In this document: positions 23,755 through 33,120 of the stretch, piece by piece
How positions within the stretch are numbered: position 1 is the stretch's first letter
Layout: each line of letters begins with the position of its first letter
DNA from: Pseudanabaena sp. UWO311
GTDB lineage: Bacteria; Cyanobacteriota; Cyanobacteriia; Pseudanabaenales; Pseudanabaenaceae
Direction: 5' to 3'
DNA: 61,758 nucleotides
NCBI RefSeq assembly: GCF_006937785.1
Contig: NZ_SJEE01000032.1
Coordinates: 1 to 61,758, forward strand
Position numbers and translations under genes: made by a program
Notes under the pieces: model-generated
Told to the model about the DNA's origin: nothing
Seen by the model: only the letters and a program-made list of their open reading frames with translations
Databases searched by the model: none

Positions 23755-24246
23755 TTGAGTATTGATCTGTACTGTGAAATCTATCCTGAAGTTGCCGATC
23801 TCCATCCGATCTCACAGGAGCAATGGCAAGAATGGTTTGAAAAGTGGGAGGTATATCTCCAATCTGAGCAGGCGATCGCAGATGGAGAATACGAGCTATC
23901 ACTAGCAATTACCGATGATTTAACAATTCAAAAATTAAATTTGCAATATCGGCAACTGGATTGCCCTACTGATGTTTTGTCTTTTGCGGCTTTAGAGTCA
24001 GATGTACCAGAGATTCCCAGTGATGACTCTGATTATATTGAGCCAACTTATTTGGGTGATATCATCATTTCTCAGACCACGGCAATTAGGCAGGCTGAGG
24101 AACGTAGTCATTCATTAACCTATGAAATAGCTTGGCTAGCGGCTCACGGCTTATTGCATTTATTGGGCTGGGATCACCCTGACGAAGAAAGTCTAGAGGC
24201 GATGCTAAAACAGCAAGACCTTATGTTGCAGCTAGTTTCACTATAA
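23755..24246 (+). CDS. ybeY: Endoribonuclease YbeY (rRNA maturation factor)
   Basis: The frame has no suitable ATG. I prefer the TTG at 23755 (163 residues, product starting at [11 protein letters not shown]) with GGGG 10 bases upstream; a TTG at 23719 adds 12 residues. The metal-binding triad is [11 protein letters not shown], preceded by LSFAA and YLGDIIIS, all typical of YbeY, which processes the 3' end of 16S rRNA. The stop codon lies inside the left arm of the next palindrome. ybeY followed by dgkA is a common cyanobacterial order. Confidence 0.9.
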   Translation: MSIDLYCEIYPEVADLHPISQEQWQEWFEKWEVYLQSEQAIADGEYELSLAITDDLTIQKLNLQYRQLDCPTDVLSFAALESDVPEIPSDDSDYIEPTYLGDIIISQTTAIRQAEERSHSLTYEIAWLAAHGLLHLLGWDHPDEESLEAMLKQQDLMLQLVSL

Positions 24247-24299
24247 ACCCCAAGAATGCTGCGGCGGGCTACGCCCGCCGCAGCATTCTTGGGGTTTAT
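24243..24299. repeat. Perfect triloop palindrome overlapping the ybeY stop
   Basis: Twenty-seven-bp arms with GC-TAC-GC tip; 24243-24269 contains the TAA stop (24244-24246). Lies between two rightward genes. Confidence 0.9.
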
Positions 24300-24411
24300 T
24301 TAAAGATCCTTAAGTATTTGTGTGCGTAATTTGAGTAAACTGATTTCCTAGAGTTAAAATCTTTAAAGTTTTTGGCAATTGCGTAGCAAAGTCTCTTGGG
24401 AAATAATATCC

Positions 24412-24906
24412 ATGAACAATGATTTATCGCTATCAAGACTATTTTTGTTGAAATCGACTTCTTTATCCCAGCAAATGACAAAGACTGATAACTTAGAAAC
24501 ATCTGAACAGAACGCAGCCCAACGCAACGATTCCTTTCAAATTGCCACAAATTTGTTGCTTAGTTTCAAATATGCTGGTCAGGGTGTTAGCTATGCTTTT
24601 CAGACACAGCGCAATTTTCGGATTCACCTGATCATTGGTGTGACCGCATTGTCTTTAAGTCTTTATTTCCACCTGTCAGCCGTCGCTTGCTCAATTATTA
24701 GTTTGACGATCGCCCTAGTACTAGTGTTGGAATTATTGAATACAGCTTTGGAAGCTGTGGTTGATCTGACTGTGGGGCGCGAGTTTCATCAGTTAGCTAA
24801 AATTGCCAAGGATTGCGCGGCTGGTGCAGTACTAATTGCAGCGATTGCTGCTTTGCTAATTGCTTGCGTGCTATTATTACCAAATATTTTGGCAGTATTT
24901 TTGTAA
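24412..24906 (+). CDS. dgkA: Diacylglycerol kinase, prokaryotic DgkA type
   Basis: Start at ATG 24412, 164 residues. A 40-residue N-terminal tail precedes the DgkA core: SFKYAGQGVSYAFQTQRNFRIH, three membrane helices and the signature ELLNTALEAVVDL with catalytic Glu/Asn. The enzyme phosphorylates diacylglycerol (or undecaprenol in Gram-positives) at the membrane. Order ybeY-dgkA supports the call. Confidence 0.9.
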   Translation: MNNDLSLSRLFLLKSTSLSQQMTKTDNLETSEQNAAQRNDSFQIATNLLLSFKYAGQGVSYAFQTQRNFRIHLIIGVTALSLSLYFHLSAVACSIISLTIALVLVLELLNTALEAVVDLTVGREFHQLAKIAKDCAAGAVLIAAIAALLIACVLLLPNILAVFL

Positions 24907-24940
24907 TCCCAACTCCCGAAGGTGGAGTTCTGCTTTTGGG

Positions 24941-25012
24941 AGCTAAAACCCCAACCCAGTAAAGTTTTTGGATTCTCAAAATGGCTTTACCGTTTTGAGG
25001 ATTGCTATAAGA
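24941..25012 (+). repeat. Partial three-hairpin repeat, copy G
   Basis: CCAACCCAGTAAAGTTTTTGG middle part (read in the common orientation) and hairpin CTCAAAATGG...CCGTTTTGAG. The first hairpin of the family is missing. Confidence 0.55.
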
Positions 25013-25073
25013 AGATTACAGCAGTCAGTGGCTAGGCTTACTTCCGAAACTCTTAATTCCTATATCTCTGCCC

Positions 25074-28000
25074 ATGCTGCTATCAATCTCTGACTTTTTC
25101 ATCAGACGACCTGTATTTGCGACAGTTTGTTCTGTAGTGATCACTTTATTGGGAGCAGCTTGTATTTTCCTGTTGCCCGTTGCCCAATATCCCGAAATTA
25201 CGCCACCCAAAGTCACTGTTACCGCCAATTATGTTGGCGCAAATGCAGAGGTTGTCGAGTCCACAGTTACCAATATTCTTGAAAGAGAACTTAACGGAAT
25301 TGAAGGAGTTCGATATATAACTTCAACTAGCTCTAATAATGGAACTAGTACCGTTGATTTAGTTTTTGATCTTGGCAAAGATAAAGACCTTGCCGCCGTT
25401 GATGTCCAAAATCGCGTCTCTACGGTGGAATCGCAGTTGCCAGGACCAGTGCAGCAGACGGGCGTACGTGTTAGTAAAGAATCTTCAGGGTTTCTATTTG
25501 CGATCGGTGTATATGCTGAAAAGGGAGAATATGACGATCTATATTTGAGTAATTACGCTGATCTTTATATTGTTGATGCGATTAAGAAGGTTAAGGGTGT
25601 CGGTAACGTTATTATCTTTGGCGAACGTAAGTACGCCATGCGTATTTGGCTAGATCCTAATCGCTTGTCAGCGAGGGGATTAACCGCTCAAGATGTCGTA
25701 TCTGCAATTCAGCAACAAAACTTACAAGTTGGAGTAGGTCAAATTGGGCAGCAGCCAAACTTACCTAATCAACAATATCAACTCTCGATTTCGGCTACTG
25801 GAAGATTAAAAAGTACGGAAGAGTTTTCGGAAATTGTAATTAGAACTGCAAGTGATGGATCGCCTATTAAGCTACGTGATGTTGGGCGAGTAGAATTAGG
25901 AGCTGAAAATTATGGGTCATCGCTACGATTTAATGGAACTAGAGGCATTGGTTTAGGAGTATCACAGTTGCCTGATGCGAATGCATTGGATGTGGCGCAT
26001 GCCGTTAAGAAGGTATTGCAAGAACTAAAGCCAAGCTTTCCTCCTGGGTTAAATTATGAGGTTGCCTTTGATACAACTACTTTTATCGAAGCTGGAACAG
26101 AAGAGGTAATTATTTCACTTTTAATTGCGATTGTTCTAGTCATCATAATTATCTTTTTATTCCTGCAAAATTGGCGCTCTACCTTAATTCCTGCGATCGC
26201 AATTCCAGTTGCCCTAATTGGTACATTCATTTTTATCAAGCTGCTCAATTTTAATATCAATACCCTTACTCTGTTCGGTTTGACGCTGGCTACAGGACTA
26301 GTGGTTGATGATGCGATTGTTGTGGTTGAAGATATTAGCCGCCGTATTCAAGAAAAAGGTGAGAATCCTATGGAAGCTGCGATCGCAGCCATGAATGAAT
26401 TGCAGGGAGCAGTAATCGCTAGCTCTTTGGTGCTAATTGCTGTATTTGTGCCTGTAGCTTTTTTCCCTGGGACAACTGGGCAATTGTATAAACAATTTGC
26501 GTTGACGATCGCCTTTTCGATTACAGTTTCCACTTTTAATGCGCTAACGCTGTCACCAACCTTAGCGGCGTTGTTGCTTAAGCAAGAACAGCCAAGTAGC
26601 AATTGGTTTTTTAGTCGGGTGAATTGGGTAATTGATGGTACAAGACAGAACTATAAGTGGTTAGTTACTAAATCAACTAACTTCAAAGGAATTTTAATAA
26701 TCCTGTTTGCAATTTCACTCTTCTTGACTTATTGGGTATATACAATCGTGCCTAGAGGCTTCCTGCCACAAGAAGATCAAGGCTATTTGATTACGATTGT
26801 GCAGGCTCCTGAAGGAGTATCTCTTAATTACACAGAAAAGGTGCTAGAAAATATTGAAGGAATTATGCGCCGTAAGGATGAAAAAGGTGAACCTGTTTAT
26901 CCTGAAATCGCCAATATTTTTGCTATTGGAGGATTTAGCTTTAGTGGCAACACTCCAAATAACGGGATTGTCTTTGCGACGTTAAAGCCTTGGAAAGAAA
27001 GATCGCGATCGGCTGACGGGCTTATCGGTGGGATGGCTCCTAAGCCTTTTGGACTGATGCCTGAATTGCTTTCTATTAAGGAGGCATTTGTGATTCCGTT
27101 TCCTCCACCAGCAATTCAAGGATTAAGTAACTATGGTGGTTTTGAATTTCAATTACAGGACAAGGCAAATCAAGGTTTTCCCGTGATTGAGCAGACAATG
27201 GGAGCTTTACTCGGTAAAGCAAGTACCTATCCCGATCCCAGTCGTCCGATTTTGGCTGGATTGCGTCCTAACTTCAATGGCAATACGCCGCAGTTGACTG
27301 TGGAAGTCGATCGCGTTAGAGCTAATGCTTTGCAAGTCTCTTTGCAGGATATTTACAGTACTTTGCAGACCTTATTGGGTTCGCAATATGTTAACGATTT
27401 CAATACTTTTGGACGTACTTATCGGGTTTATGTGCAAGCTGATGCCAAATTTCGTTCTAATCCTGACGATATCAATAAGCTCTATGTGCGATCGCAAACA
27501 GGACAGAGCATTCCGCTCAGTAATTTGGTAAAAGTTACCCAAACCGTTGGGCCCTCGATCATCAATCACTACAACCTGTTTCGCTCTGTCCAAATCACAG
27601 GAAATACTGCCCCTGGAGTAAGCTCTGGACAAGCGATCGATGCGATTAGTAAGATTACTTCTGAAGTTCTACCTAAGAGCTTTGGGTATGAGTGGTCGGG
27701 ATTATCCCTAGAAGAAATTGGCTCTGGTAATAGTGCATTCTTTATCTTTGGGCTTGGAGTTGTATTTGTCTTCCTAGTTCTAGCTGCCCAGTACGAAAAT
27801 TATGTTGATCCGATCATCATTATGCTGACAGTGCCACTGGCGGTATTGGGCGCTCTTTTGGCAGTAATGTTTCGCGGTCAATTTAATCCTAGTTTCGCCA
27901 ATGATGTCTATACCCAAATTGGTTTGGTGATGCTAATTGGGATGGCAAGTAAAAACGCGATCTTGATTGTGGAATTTGCTAATCAATTAAGAGAACGGGG

Positions 28001-28259
28001 CTTAAGTATTACCAAATCAGTAATCGAGGCTTCACAGCAACGGCTGCGCCCAATTCTGATGACTGCCTTCTCGACAATTATTGGGATCTTCCCTCTTGTG
28101 ATTGCTACGGGGGCAGGTGCGGCGGCGCGACAGTCAATTGGCACTGCGGTTATGGGAGGCATGTGTGTAGCGACATTCCTGAGCCTATTCATCGTTCCGA
28201 TTCTTTATATCGTCATCAAAAATATTGAAGAGCGTATGAAGATTGGTCTACACAAATAA
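25074..28259 (+). CDS. RND efflux pump, HAE1 (AcrB/MexB-like) family
   Basis: 1061 residues, the usual AcrB-type length. Starts ISDFFIRRPVFATVCSVVITLLGA, has twelve membrane spans in two groups of six with two large periplasmic loops, and the TM4 proton-relay motif GLVVDDAIVVVEDI (two Asp) plus LIGMASKNAILIVEFANQLRE in TM10 region (Lys). It exports hydrophobic toxins or antibiotics with a membrane fusion protein and TolC-like channel; neither partner is adjacent, so it must borrow them from elsewhere. Ends on a triloop terminator facing pdxJ. Confidence 0.93.
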   Translation: MLLSISDFFIRRPVFATVCSVVITLLGAACIFLLPVAQYPEITPPKVTVTANYVGANAEVVESTVTNILERELNGIEGVRYITSTSSNNGTSTVDLVFDLGKDKDLAAVDVQNRVSTVESQLPGPVQQTGVRVSKESSGFLFAIGVYAEKGEYDDLYLSNYADLYIVDAIKKVKGVGNVIIFGERKYAMRIWLDPNRLSARGLTAQDVVSAIQQQNLQVGVGQIGQQPNLPNQQYQLSISATGRLKSTEEFSEIVIRTASDGSPIKLRDVGRVELGAENYGSSLRFNGTRGIGLGVSQLPDANALDVAHAVKKVLQELKPSFPPGLNYEVAFDTTTFIEAGTEEVIISLLIAIVLVIIIIFLFLQNWRSTLIPAIAIPVALIGTFIFIKLLNFNINTLTLFGLTLATGLVVDDAIVVVEDISRRIQEKGENPMEAAIAAMNELQGAVIASSLVLIAVFVPVAFFPGTTGQLYKQFALTIAFSITVSTFNALTLSPTLAALLLKQEQPSSNWFFSRVNWVIDGTRQNYKWLVTKSTNFKGILIILFAISLFLTYWVYTIVPRGFLPQEDQGYLITIVQAPEGVSLNYTEKVLENIEGIMRRKDEKGEPVYPEIANIFAIGGFSFSGNTPNNGIVFATLKPWKERSRSADGLIGGMAPKPFGLMPELLSIKEAFVIPFPPPAIQGLSNYGGFEFQLQDKANQGFPVIEQTMGALLGKASTYPDPSRPILAGLRPNFNGNTPQLTVEVDRVRANALQVSLQDIYSTLQTLLGSQYVNDFNTFGRTYRVYVQADAKFRSNPDDINKLYVRSQTGQSIPLSNLVKVTQTVGPSIINHYNLFRSVQITGNTAPGVSSGQAIDAISKITSEVLPKSFGYEWSGLSLEEIGSGNSAFFIFGLGVVFVFLVLAAQYENYVDPIIIMLTVPLAVLGALLAVMFRGQFNPSFANDVYTQIGLVMLIGMASKNAILIVEFANQLRERGLSITKSVIEASQQRLRPILMTAFSTIIGIFPLVIATGAGAAARQSIGTAVMGGMCVATFLSLFIVPILYIVIKNIEERMKIGLHK

Positions 28260-28288
28260 AAGAAGGGGCGCTTTGCGCCCCTTCTTTT
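28258..28288. terminator. Bidirectional triloop terminator
   Basis: AAAAGAAGGGGCGC / GCGCCCCTTCTTTT arms, GC-TTT-GC tip, between convergent RND and pdxJ genes, with A-run and T-run. Confidence 0.85.
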
Positions 28289-29003
28289 ATGGGTTTATCA
28301 ATTCTTTCATTTCGCGAATTGCTCTATCTAAACCCACTAATACAGCACGACTGATAATGCTATGTCCGATATTTAGTTCCTCCATGCCAGCGATTTGAGC
28401 AACGGCGCGGGTATTCCAATAGGTTAAGCCATGTCCAGAATTAAGTCTTAGTCCCAGCTCGATCGCTAAAGCTCCGCTTCTAGTTAAGGCTTCTAACTGA
28501 TGCTTCAGTTCTTCATCTTTTTTGGCATTTGCATAAGTTCCTGTATGCAACTCCACAAATTTTGCACCTGTTCGAGCTGAAGCCTGTATTTGCTCTGGCT
28601 CTGGATCGACAAATAAACTTACAGGAATACCAGCACCCTGTAATTGATGCACAAATTTACCTAAGCGATCGCATTGTGCCTTCACATTTAAGCCACCTTC
28701 AGTAGTAACTTCTTCGCGGCGTTCAGGCACAAGCGTAATATAGTCGGGCTTTACATCAAGGGCGATCGCTACCATTTCGGGAGTTGCTGCCATTTCCAAA
28801 TTAAGGCGAGTACGCACGGTTTGCCTCAGCAAGCGGACATCACGCTCTTGAATATGACGACGATCTTCGCGTAGATGTACGGTAATCCCATCAGCGCCAG
28901 CTAACTCGGCAATCACGGCGGCTGCCACAGGATCTGGTTCTGTTCCTCGACGAGCTTGGCGAATGGTAGCAATATGATCGATATTTACTCCGAGTGTAGG
29001 CAA
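28287..29003 (-). CDS. pdxJ: Pyridoxine 5'-phosphate synthase PdxJ
   Basis: 238 residues starting [19 protein letters not shown], with [59 protein letters not shown] and GHGLTYWN, the full PdxJ motif series. It condenses 1-deoxyxylulose 5-phosphate with amino-acetone phosphate to make vitamin B6. Typical length 237-245. Confidence 0.96.
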   Translation of the reverse strand: MPTLGVNIDHIATIRQARRGTEPDPVAAAVIAELAGADGITVHLREDRRHIQERDVRLLRQTVRTRLNLEMAATPEMVAIALDVKPDYITLVPERREEVTTEGGLNVKAQCDRLGKFVHQLQGAGIPVSLFVDPEPEQIQASARTGAKFVELHTGTYANAKKDEELKHQLEALTRSGALAIELGLRLNSGHGLTYWNTRAVAQIAGMEELNIGHSIISRAVLVGLDRAIREMKELINP

Positions 29004-29049
29004 GACTTTTTCCTCACAATATCTAAAAACTATCTATAACAAGCCTAAA

Positions 29050-29128
29050 TCGTCTATAGCAATTTAAAAACCTAACCCAGTAAGGGTTTTTATTTCACAA
29101 AAATGGAGTAGCGATTTTATTTTTTGGT
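29050..29128 (+). repeat. Degenerate three-hairpin repeat, copy F
   Basis: TAACCCAGTAAGGGTTTTTA middle part and an imperfect ACAAAAATGG...TTTTATTTTTTGG third hairpin. Followed directly by acagcaa-type copy K3. Confidence 0.5.
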
Positions 29129-29130
29129 GT

Positions 29131-29237
29131 TACAGCAATTTGTGTTCAAACAATCCACAAAAGATTTGTTGAAAGTATTGTAAAGAGCAACACCTTCAAC
29201 AAATCTTTTGGCTGGGATGTGAGCATCAATAGCTGTA
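29131..29237 (+). repeat. acagcaa-type element, copy K3
   Basis: TACAGCAATTTGTGTTCAAAC start and AATAGCTGTAA end, with an internal hairpin using AAAAGATTTGTTGAA arms (29158-29209). Confidence 0.65.
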
Positions 29238-29462
29238 ATCTCACAAATGAATTAGGATTTCTATATGTGAGAAGCTTTTTGTTACTGAAACAAAATTAGG
29301 ATTGCTATAGTATTTGTACTTATATGATACTAGTACAAATTCAATCCCAGAAAGCGAAAATGGCGCTTTTTTGACTTTTTTTCCTGTTTCAGCAATTTTA
29401 TAGCTATTAAATATGAAATTAGTTTTGGACTTTTTCAGACCCTGCGGCGCAGCAAATCCGAA

Positions 29463-29535
29463 AATCAATTAGCAGAATCAATTAGCAGAATCAATTAGCA
29501 GAGTCATCTGTTAGATGACTCTGCTAATTGATTCT
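29463..29535. repeat. 13-bp tandem repeat merging into a triloop hairpin
   Basis: Three copies of AATCAATTAGCAG (29463-29501); the third is the outer part of a perfect 23+3+23 hairpin at 29487-29535 with loop GTT. Confidence 0.85.
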
Positions 29536-29561
29536 TAATCAAGATAATGACTGTTATATTT

Positions 29562-29634
29562 CAGCAATTCTGATCATGAAACCAATTTTGTAGTTTCCGT
29601 TGCACATGGCTATGGAAACTACAAAATTGGTTTC
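29562..29634 (+). repeat. acagcaa-type element, partial copy K4
   Basis: CAGCAATTCTGATCATG followed by a hairpin with arms 29578-29598 and 29614-29634 (GAAACCAATTTTGTAGTTTCC). The right end of the family is not seen. The remaining 29238-29462 stretch has no gene. Confidence 0.55.
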
Positions 29635-29706
29635 AATTTAACTTTGCTAGACAAATTCACTCATATTCGCTTAGGATCATGAACCGTCAAAAAATCCTAA
29701 GCACAA

Positions 29707-30960
29707 ATGACCTCTGAAAAAATGAAGTTGCTAGTTGCAGAAGCTGTTACCGCTCTTGTACCAACATTTACCCAAATCGACCTTCATGTAAAGAAAAACC
29801 TTGAACGGGTTTTGCAAGCTTTTCGCGATCGCCGTGTGGGAGCACATCACTTTGCTAGCGTATCAGGGTACGGACATGGTGATATGGGGCGCGATGTTTT
29901 AGATGAGGTGTTTGCGCAAATCATGGGCGCAGAATCTGCCGCCGTGCGCGTGCAATTTGTCTCAGGAACCCATGCGATCGCCTGTTGTTTATTTGGAATT
30001 TTAAGACCCCTTGACGAACTTTTGTCAGTTGCGGGTGCACCCTATGACACTCTCGAAGAAGTAATTGGCTATCCACTCACATCTGATAGTCAAGGAACTG
30101 TCTATACAGGCTCGCTCAAAGACTTTGGGATTACCTACCGACAAGTGGATCTAACTCCTGTAGGCGGGATAGATTGGGAAGCATTGGCAACAGCCGTCAA
30201 ACCACAGACTCGCATGGTATTAATTCAGCGATCATGTGGTTATGCATGGCGAGAGAGTTTATCCATTGCCGATATAGAACGCATCATTCAATTAGTAAAA
30301 CAGCAAAATCCCAATACTGTCTGCTTTGTGGATAACTGTTATGGGGAATTTATCAGCGATCGCGAGCCTACTGCGATCGGAGCTGATATTATCGCAGGGT
30401 CTTTAATCAAAAATCCTGGTGGTACGATCGCCACTGCTGGGGGATATATCGCAGGCAAGGCTGAATATGTAGAACTAGCAGCCCAACGCCTTACGGCTCC
30501 TGGTATTGGGCGCGAAGGCGGTGCAACTTTTGATCTCAATCGTTTACTCTTTCAAGGGCTATTTCTTGCGCCACAAATGGTCGGCGAAGCGATGAAAAGC
30601 AGCCACCTTGCTGCCTATGTGTTTGATCAACTTGGCTACAAAGTCAAACCACTTCCCTTTGAACCACGCCGCGATATTATTCAAGCAATTCAACTGGGTG
30701 ATCCAAAAAAACTTATTGAATTCTGTCGCAATCTCCAACGCTTTTCTCCCATAGATTCTTATGTCGATCCTATCCCTGGGGAAATGCCTGGATATGTCAG
30801 TCAGCTAGTTATGGCAGGGGGGACTTTTATTGATGGAAGCACTTTAGAACTCTCAGCAGATGGTCCTTTGCGTGAACCTTATACAGTATTTCTGCAAGGC
30901 GGGACACATTGGACACATCTAGCGATCGCCCTCGAAAACTTCCAGATTGATGATTTATAA
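29707..30960 (+). CDS. Aluminium-resistance / methionine gamma-lyase-like PLP enzyme
   Basis: 417 residues of the Alum_res family (fold type I PLP enzymes related to cystathionine gamma-synthase). Seen: VSGYGHGDMGRDVLDEVFAQ, VQFVSGTHAIACCLFG, FVDNCYGEFIS (Asp for the PLP ring nitrogen), AGSLIKNPGG with the PLP Lys, and GREGGATFDLNR. Members are annotated as methionine gamma-lyase or aluminium-resistance proteins; the physiological reaction is not settled. Length is normal. Confidence 0.9.
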   Translation: MTSEKMKLLVAEAVTALVPTFTQIDLHVKKNLERVLQAFRDRRVGAHHFASVSGYGHGDMGRDVLDEVFAQIMGAESAAVRVQFVSGTHAIACCLFGILRPLDELLSVAGAPYDTLEEVIGYPLTSDSQGTVYTGSLKDFGITYRQVDLTPVGGIDWEALATAVKPQTRMVLIQRSCGYAWRESLSIADIERIIQLVKQQNPNTVCFVDNCYGEFISDREPTAIGADIIAGSLIKNPGGTIATAGGYIAGKAEYVELAAQRLTAPGIGREGGATFDLNRLLFQGLFLAPQMVGEAMKSSHLAAYVFDQLGYKVKPLPFEPRRDIIQAIQLGDPKKLIEFCRNLQRFSPIDSYVDPIPGEMPGYVSQLVMAGGTFIDGSTLELSADGPLREPYTVFLQGGTHWTHLAIALENFQIDDL

Positions 30961-30962
30961 CA

Positions 30963-31015
30963 AAACCCAAAAAGAAAATAGCGGTGCTTTGCGCTGCCAC
31001 TTGCTTTTTGGGCTT
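30963..31015. terminator. Imperfect hairpin with GC-TTT-GC tip
   Basis: AAAACCCAAAAAG...CTTTTTGGGCTTT arms with mismatches, between convergent genes. Confidence 0.6.
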
Positions 31016-31060
31016 TATACCAAAGCACAAAATGGCATTGCCATTTTGTGCTTTGGTATT
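31016..31060. repeat. Solo hairpin 3 of the composite repeat, copy E
   Basis: TATACCAAAGCACAAAATGG and its complement form a near-perfect palindrome identical in type to hairpin 3 of copies B, C and D, without hairpins 1 and 2. Confidence 0.8.
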
Positions 31061-31075
31061 ACTTCTCACTTATTC

Positions 31076-32329
31076 TCACTTAATAAATGTTGTATTTTTT
31101 GCTAAAAGCTGGGAAGCAGATTCAGCATCAAGTGGTTTAGCAAATAAATACCCTTGCCCATAGCATCGATTTAGAGAAGAACCAAATAAGGTTTTGAGAG
31201 TTTCTAACTGCGTAGATGTTTCTATTCCTTCAACTACAACACTTTTTCCTAGCGTAAACGCTAACGAGCCAATTGCTTTGACAATTACCCATTCTTCATT
31301 ATTAATAAAAGAGCGATCTATTTTTAGGATATCTATCGGGAAGTCTGTTAACCGCCTTAGCGACGAATAACCCGTTCCGAAATCGTCAATACAAAACTGA
31401 ATCTTTAAATCTTTTAATTGATCGAGAATCTGTAAAGTGCGATCGCGATCGCCCATGACTGTACTCTCAGTTATTTCTAGCTTTAAACTATGGGGATTAA
31501 TTTGTGATTCCTGTAATATTTCACGGATATGTTCAACTAAGTTGATTTCTGAAATCTGCTTAGTTGATACATTTACACTCATCGTCAAATCAGTATATTT
31601 AGGAAAAGATTGTTGCCAATTCTGTAACTGTTTGCAAGCAGTATTAAGTACCCACCGTCCAACTGGATATATTAAATCTGTTCCTTCGATAATATCAATA
31701 AAATGAATAGGCGCAAGTAAGCCTCTTGTTGGATGTTGCCAGCGAATTAGTGCCTCAAACCCCGTAATTAAGTCGGTTTGGAAATTTACAATTGGCTGAT
31801 AGAACAATCTCAACTCTTGCCTGTCAATAGCTTCTTTTACCTCCGAATATAAATCCCAATCAAATCCTGTCAGATTAGAGATTTCTTTTTGCAAATTAAT
31901 ATTCTGAATTTCCAAAAGTTTAGTTTGCGCTAATAGTTGTGCTTGTAATGAGCTTACCCGCAGATGAGTCTCTACTCTTGCTAGTACTTCGATTAGATGA
32001 AAAGGCTTATTAATAAAGTCTATGCCCCCAACTGTAAACGCTTCAACTTTCTCTTCTACATTTTCAATCGCACTAATAAAAATAATTGGGATTTGTTGAG
32101 TTGACAGATGGGTTTTGAGATTACTACAAACCTGATATCCATCCATGTCAGGCATTTTGATATCTAGTAAAATCAAGTCTGGCATATGTGTTTTAGCAAG
32201 ATCAATCGCGTCGATTCCATTTGATGCTTCTAAAACAGCATAGCCTTGATTAGCTAGCATGATTGATAGAATTTGCAGATTGTATCGAGTATCATCAACA
32301 ACAAGAATAGTGATCTTACTTTTACTCAT
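31076..32329 (-). CDS. Response regulator with EAL c-di-GMP phosphodiesterase domain
   Basis: ATG at 32329 gives 417 residues. Receiver domain 1-125: VVDD acid pocket, phospho-acceptor Asp56 in LILLDIKMP, Lys108 in FINKPF. A short helix linker joins the EAL domain (about 160-410), which keeps the catalytic set: FEALIRW, NVSTKQ, LEITEST, FCIDDFGTGYSSL, LKIDRSFI, VVEGIET and QGYLFAKPL. So it should hydrolyse cyclic di-GMP under control of phosphorylation. No cognate kinase is adjacent. Confidence 0.93.
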   Translation of the reverse strand: MSKSKITILVVDDTRYNLQILSIMLANQGYAVLEASNGIDAIDLAKTHMPDLILLDIKMPDMDGYQVCSNLKTHLSTQQIPIIFISAIENVEEKVEAFTVGGIDFINKPFHLIEVLARVETHLRVSSLQAQLLAQTKLLEIQNINLQKEISNLTGFDWDLYSEVKEAIDRQELRLFYQPIVNFQTDLITGFEALIRWQHPTRGLLAPIHFIDIIEGTDLIYPVGRWVLNTACKQLQNWQQSFPKYTDLTMSVNVSTKQISEINLVEHIREILQESQINPHSLKLEITESTVMGDRDRTLQILDQLKDLKIQFCIDDFGTGYSSLRRLTDFPIDILKIDRSFINNEEWVIVKAIGSLAFTLGKSVVVEGIETSTQLETLKTLFGSSLNRCYGQGYLFAKPLDAESASQLLAKNTTFIK

Positions 32330-32545
32330 TAGAAGTAGAAAATTTAGCGAATCAAATAGCAATTATATAGAGTTTATAACATCTCTAACGTCTGTTACAT
32401 ACAGATTGGGTTAAGTTAACAATTTTGTTTATGCTTAATGCAGATCCAAATATTGGGCATCAAAAAGTTAGACAAGTACCTTGGCATAATTAAAACCAAG
32501 ATATACAAACCATATTACCTGCTGTCTGGTAGTCGTGGGTTGTGT
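32330..32545. other. Spacer without recognisable gene
   Basis: Upstream of the EAL regulator. AT-rich; no convincing coding frame or hairpin seen. Confidence 0.4.
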
Positions 32546-32548
32546 ATC

Positions 32549-32694
32549 TGTAGCAATTCTCATTATATTTTTTTTGAAAGCTTGACTAAGGCACAGGGCT
32601 GTTTCAAAGATGATGGTCAGGATTTACCGAACCGATTTTTGATGGCGCGACTTTGCCACGCCATCAAAAATCGGTTCCTTATTAAATTGCTGTA
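32549..32694 (+). repeat. acagcaa-type element, copy K5
   Basis: TGTAGCAATTCTCATT at the left and AAATTGCTGTAA at the right; hairpin 32629-32677 with GAACCGATTTTTGATGGCG arms. The left half is longer than in other copies. Confidence 0.6.
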
Positions 32695-32936
32695 AATCAT
32701 CCTCTAGATGTTTTTCTTATGACTATATTTTGCTTTGATCGGCACCCTACTTTAACCTTAGCGATCGCAGTTCTAAGTTGCAAGAGTCTTCTCTTTATTT
32801 CAGTATCAGTCAACAATTTTAGAAAAGCACTTTACGCAGAAGTTTAAGGGCGATGATCCAAAAGATGATGTTCTGTGGAAGTCTTTAAAACTAAGGTATA
32901 GAACTGACACACACCATCCGTAGCCATATACCTTCT

Positions 32937-32982
32937 TAGGATTAGTGGTGCGCGGCGAAGCTGCGCACCACTAATCCTAAAC
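32937..32982. repeat. Hairpin with GC-GAA-GC tip
   Basis: TTAGGATTAGTGGTGCGC arms around GGC-GAA-GCT. It lies in the 790-base spacer before the solute-binding protein; the stretch 32695-32936 shows no gene I can name. Confidence 0.7.
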
Positions 32983-33120
32983 TTTTGGTGGAAAGAGTTA
33001 GACTAAATTATTTAGACAAGAATCTAGTAGCTATTGCCCTACCGCTCTAGTAGTAAGAGATTTGTCGTCCATGTACTACATAACATGATATATAATCAAG
33101 TTCAAGTTAGTACCTTTGAT

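Noticed and set aside
32438-32695. 85-residue reading frame on the plus strand
   Set aside because: Made of the K5 repeat and its hairpin; no ribosome binding site or recognisable domain.
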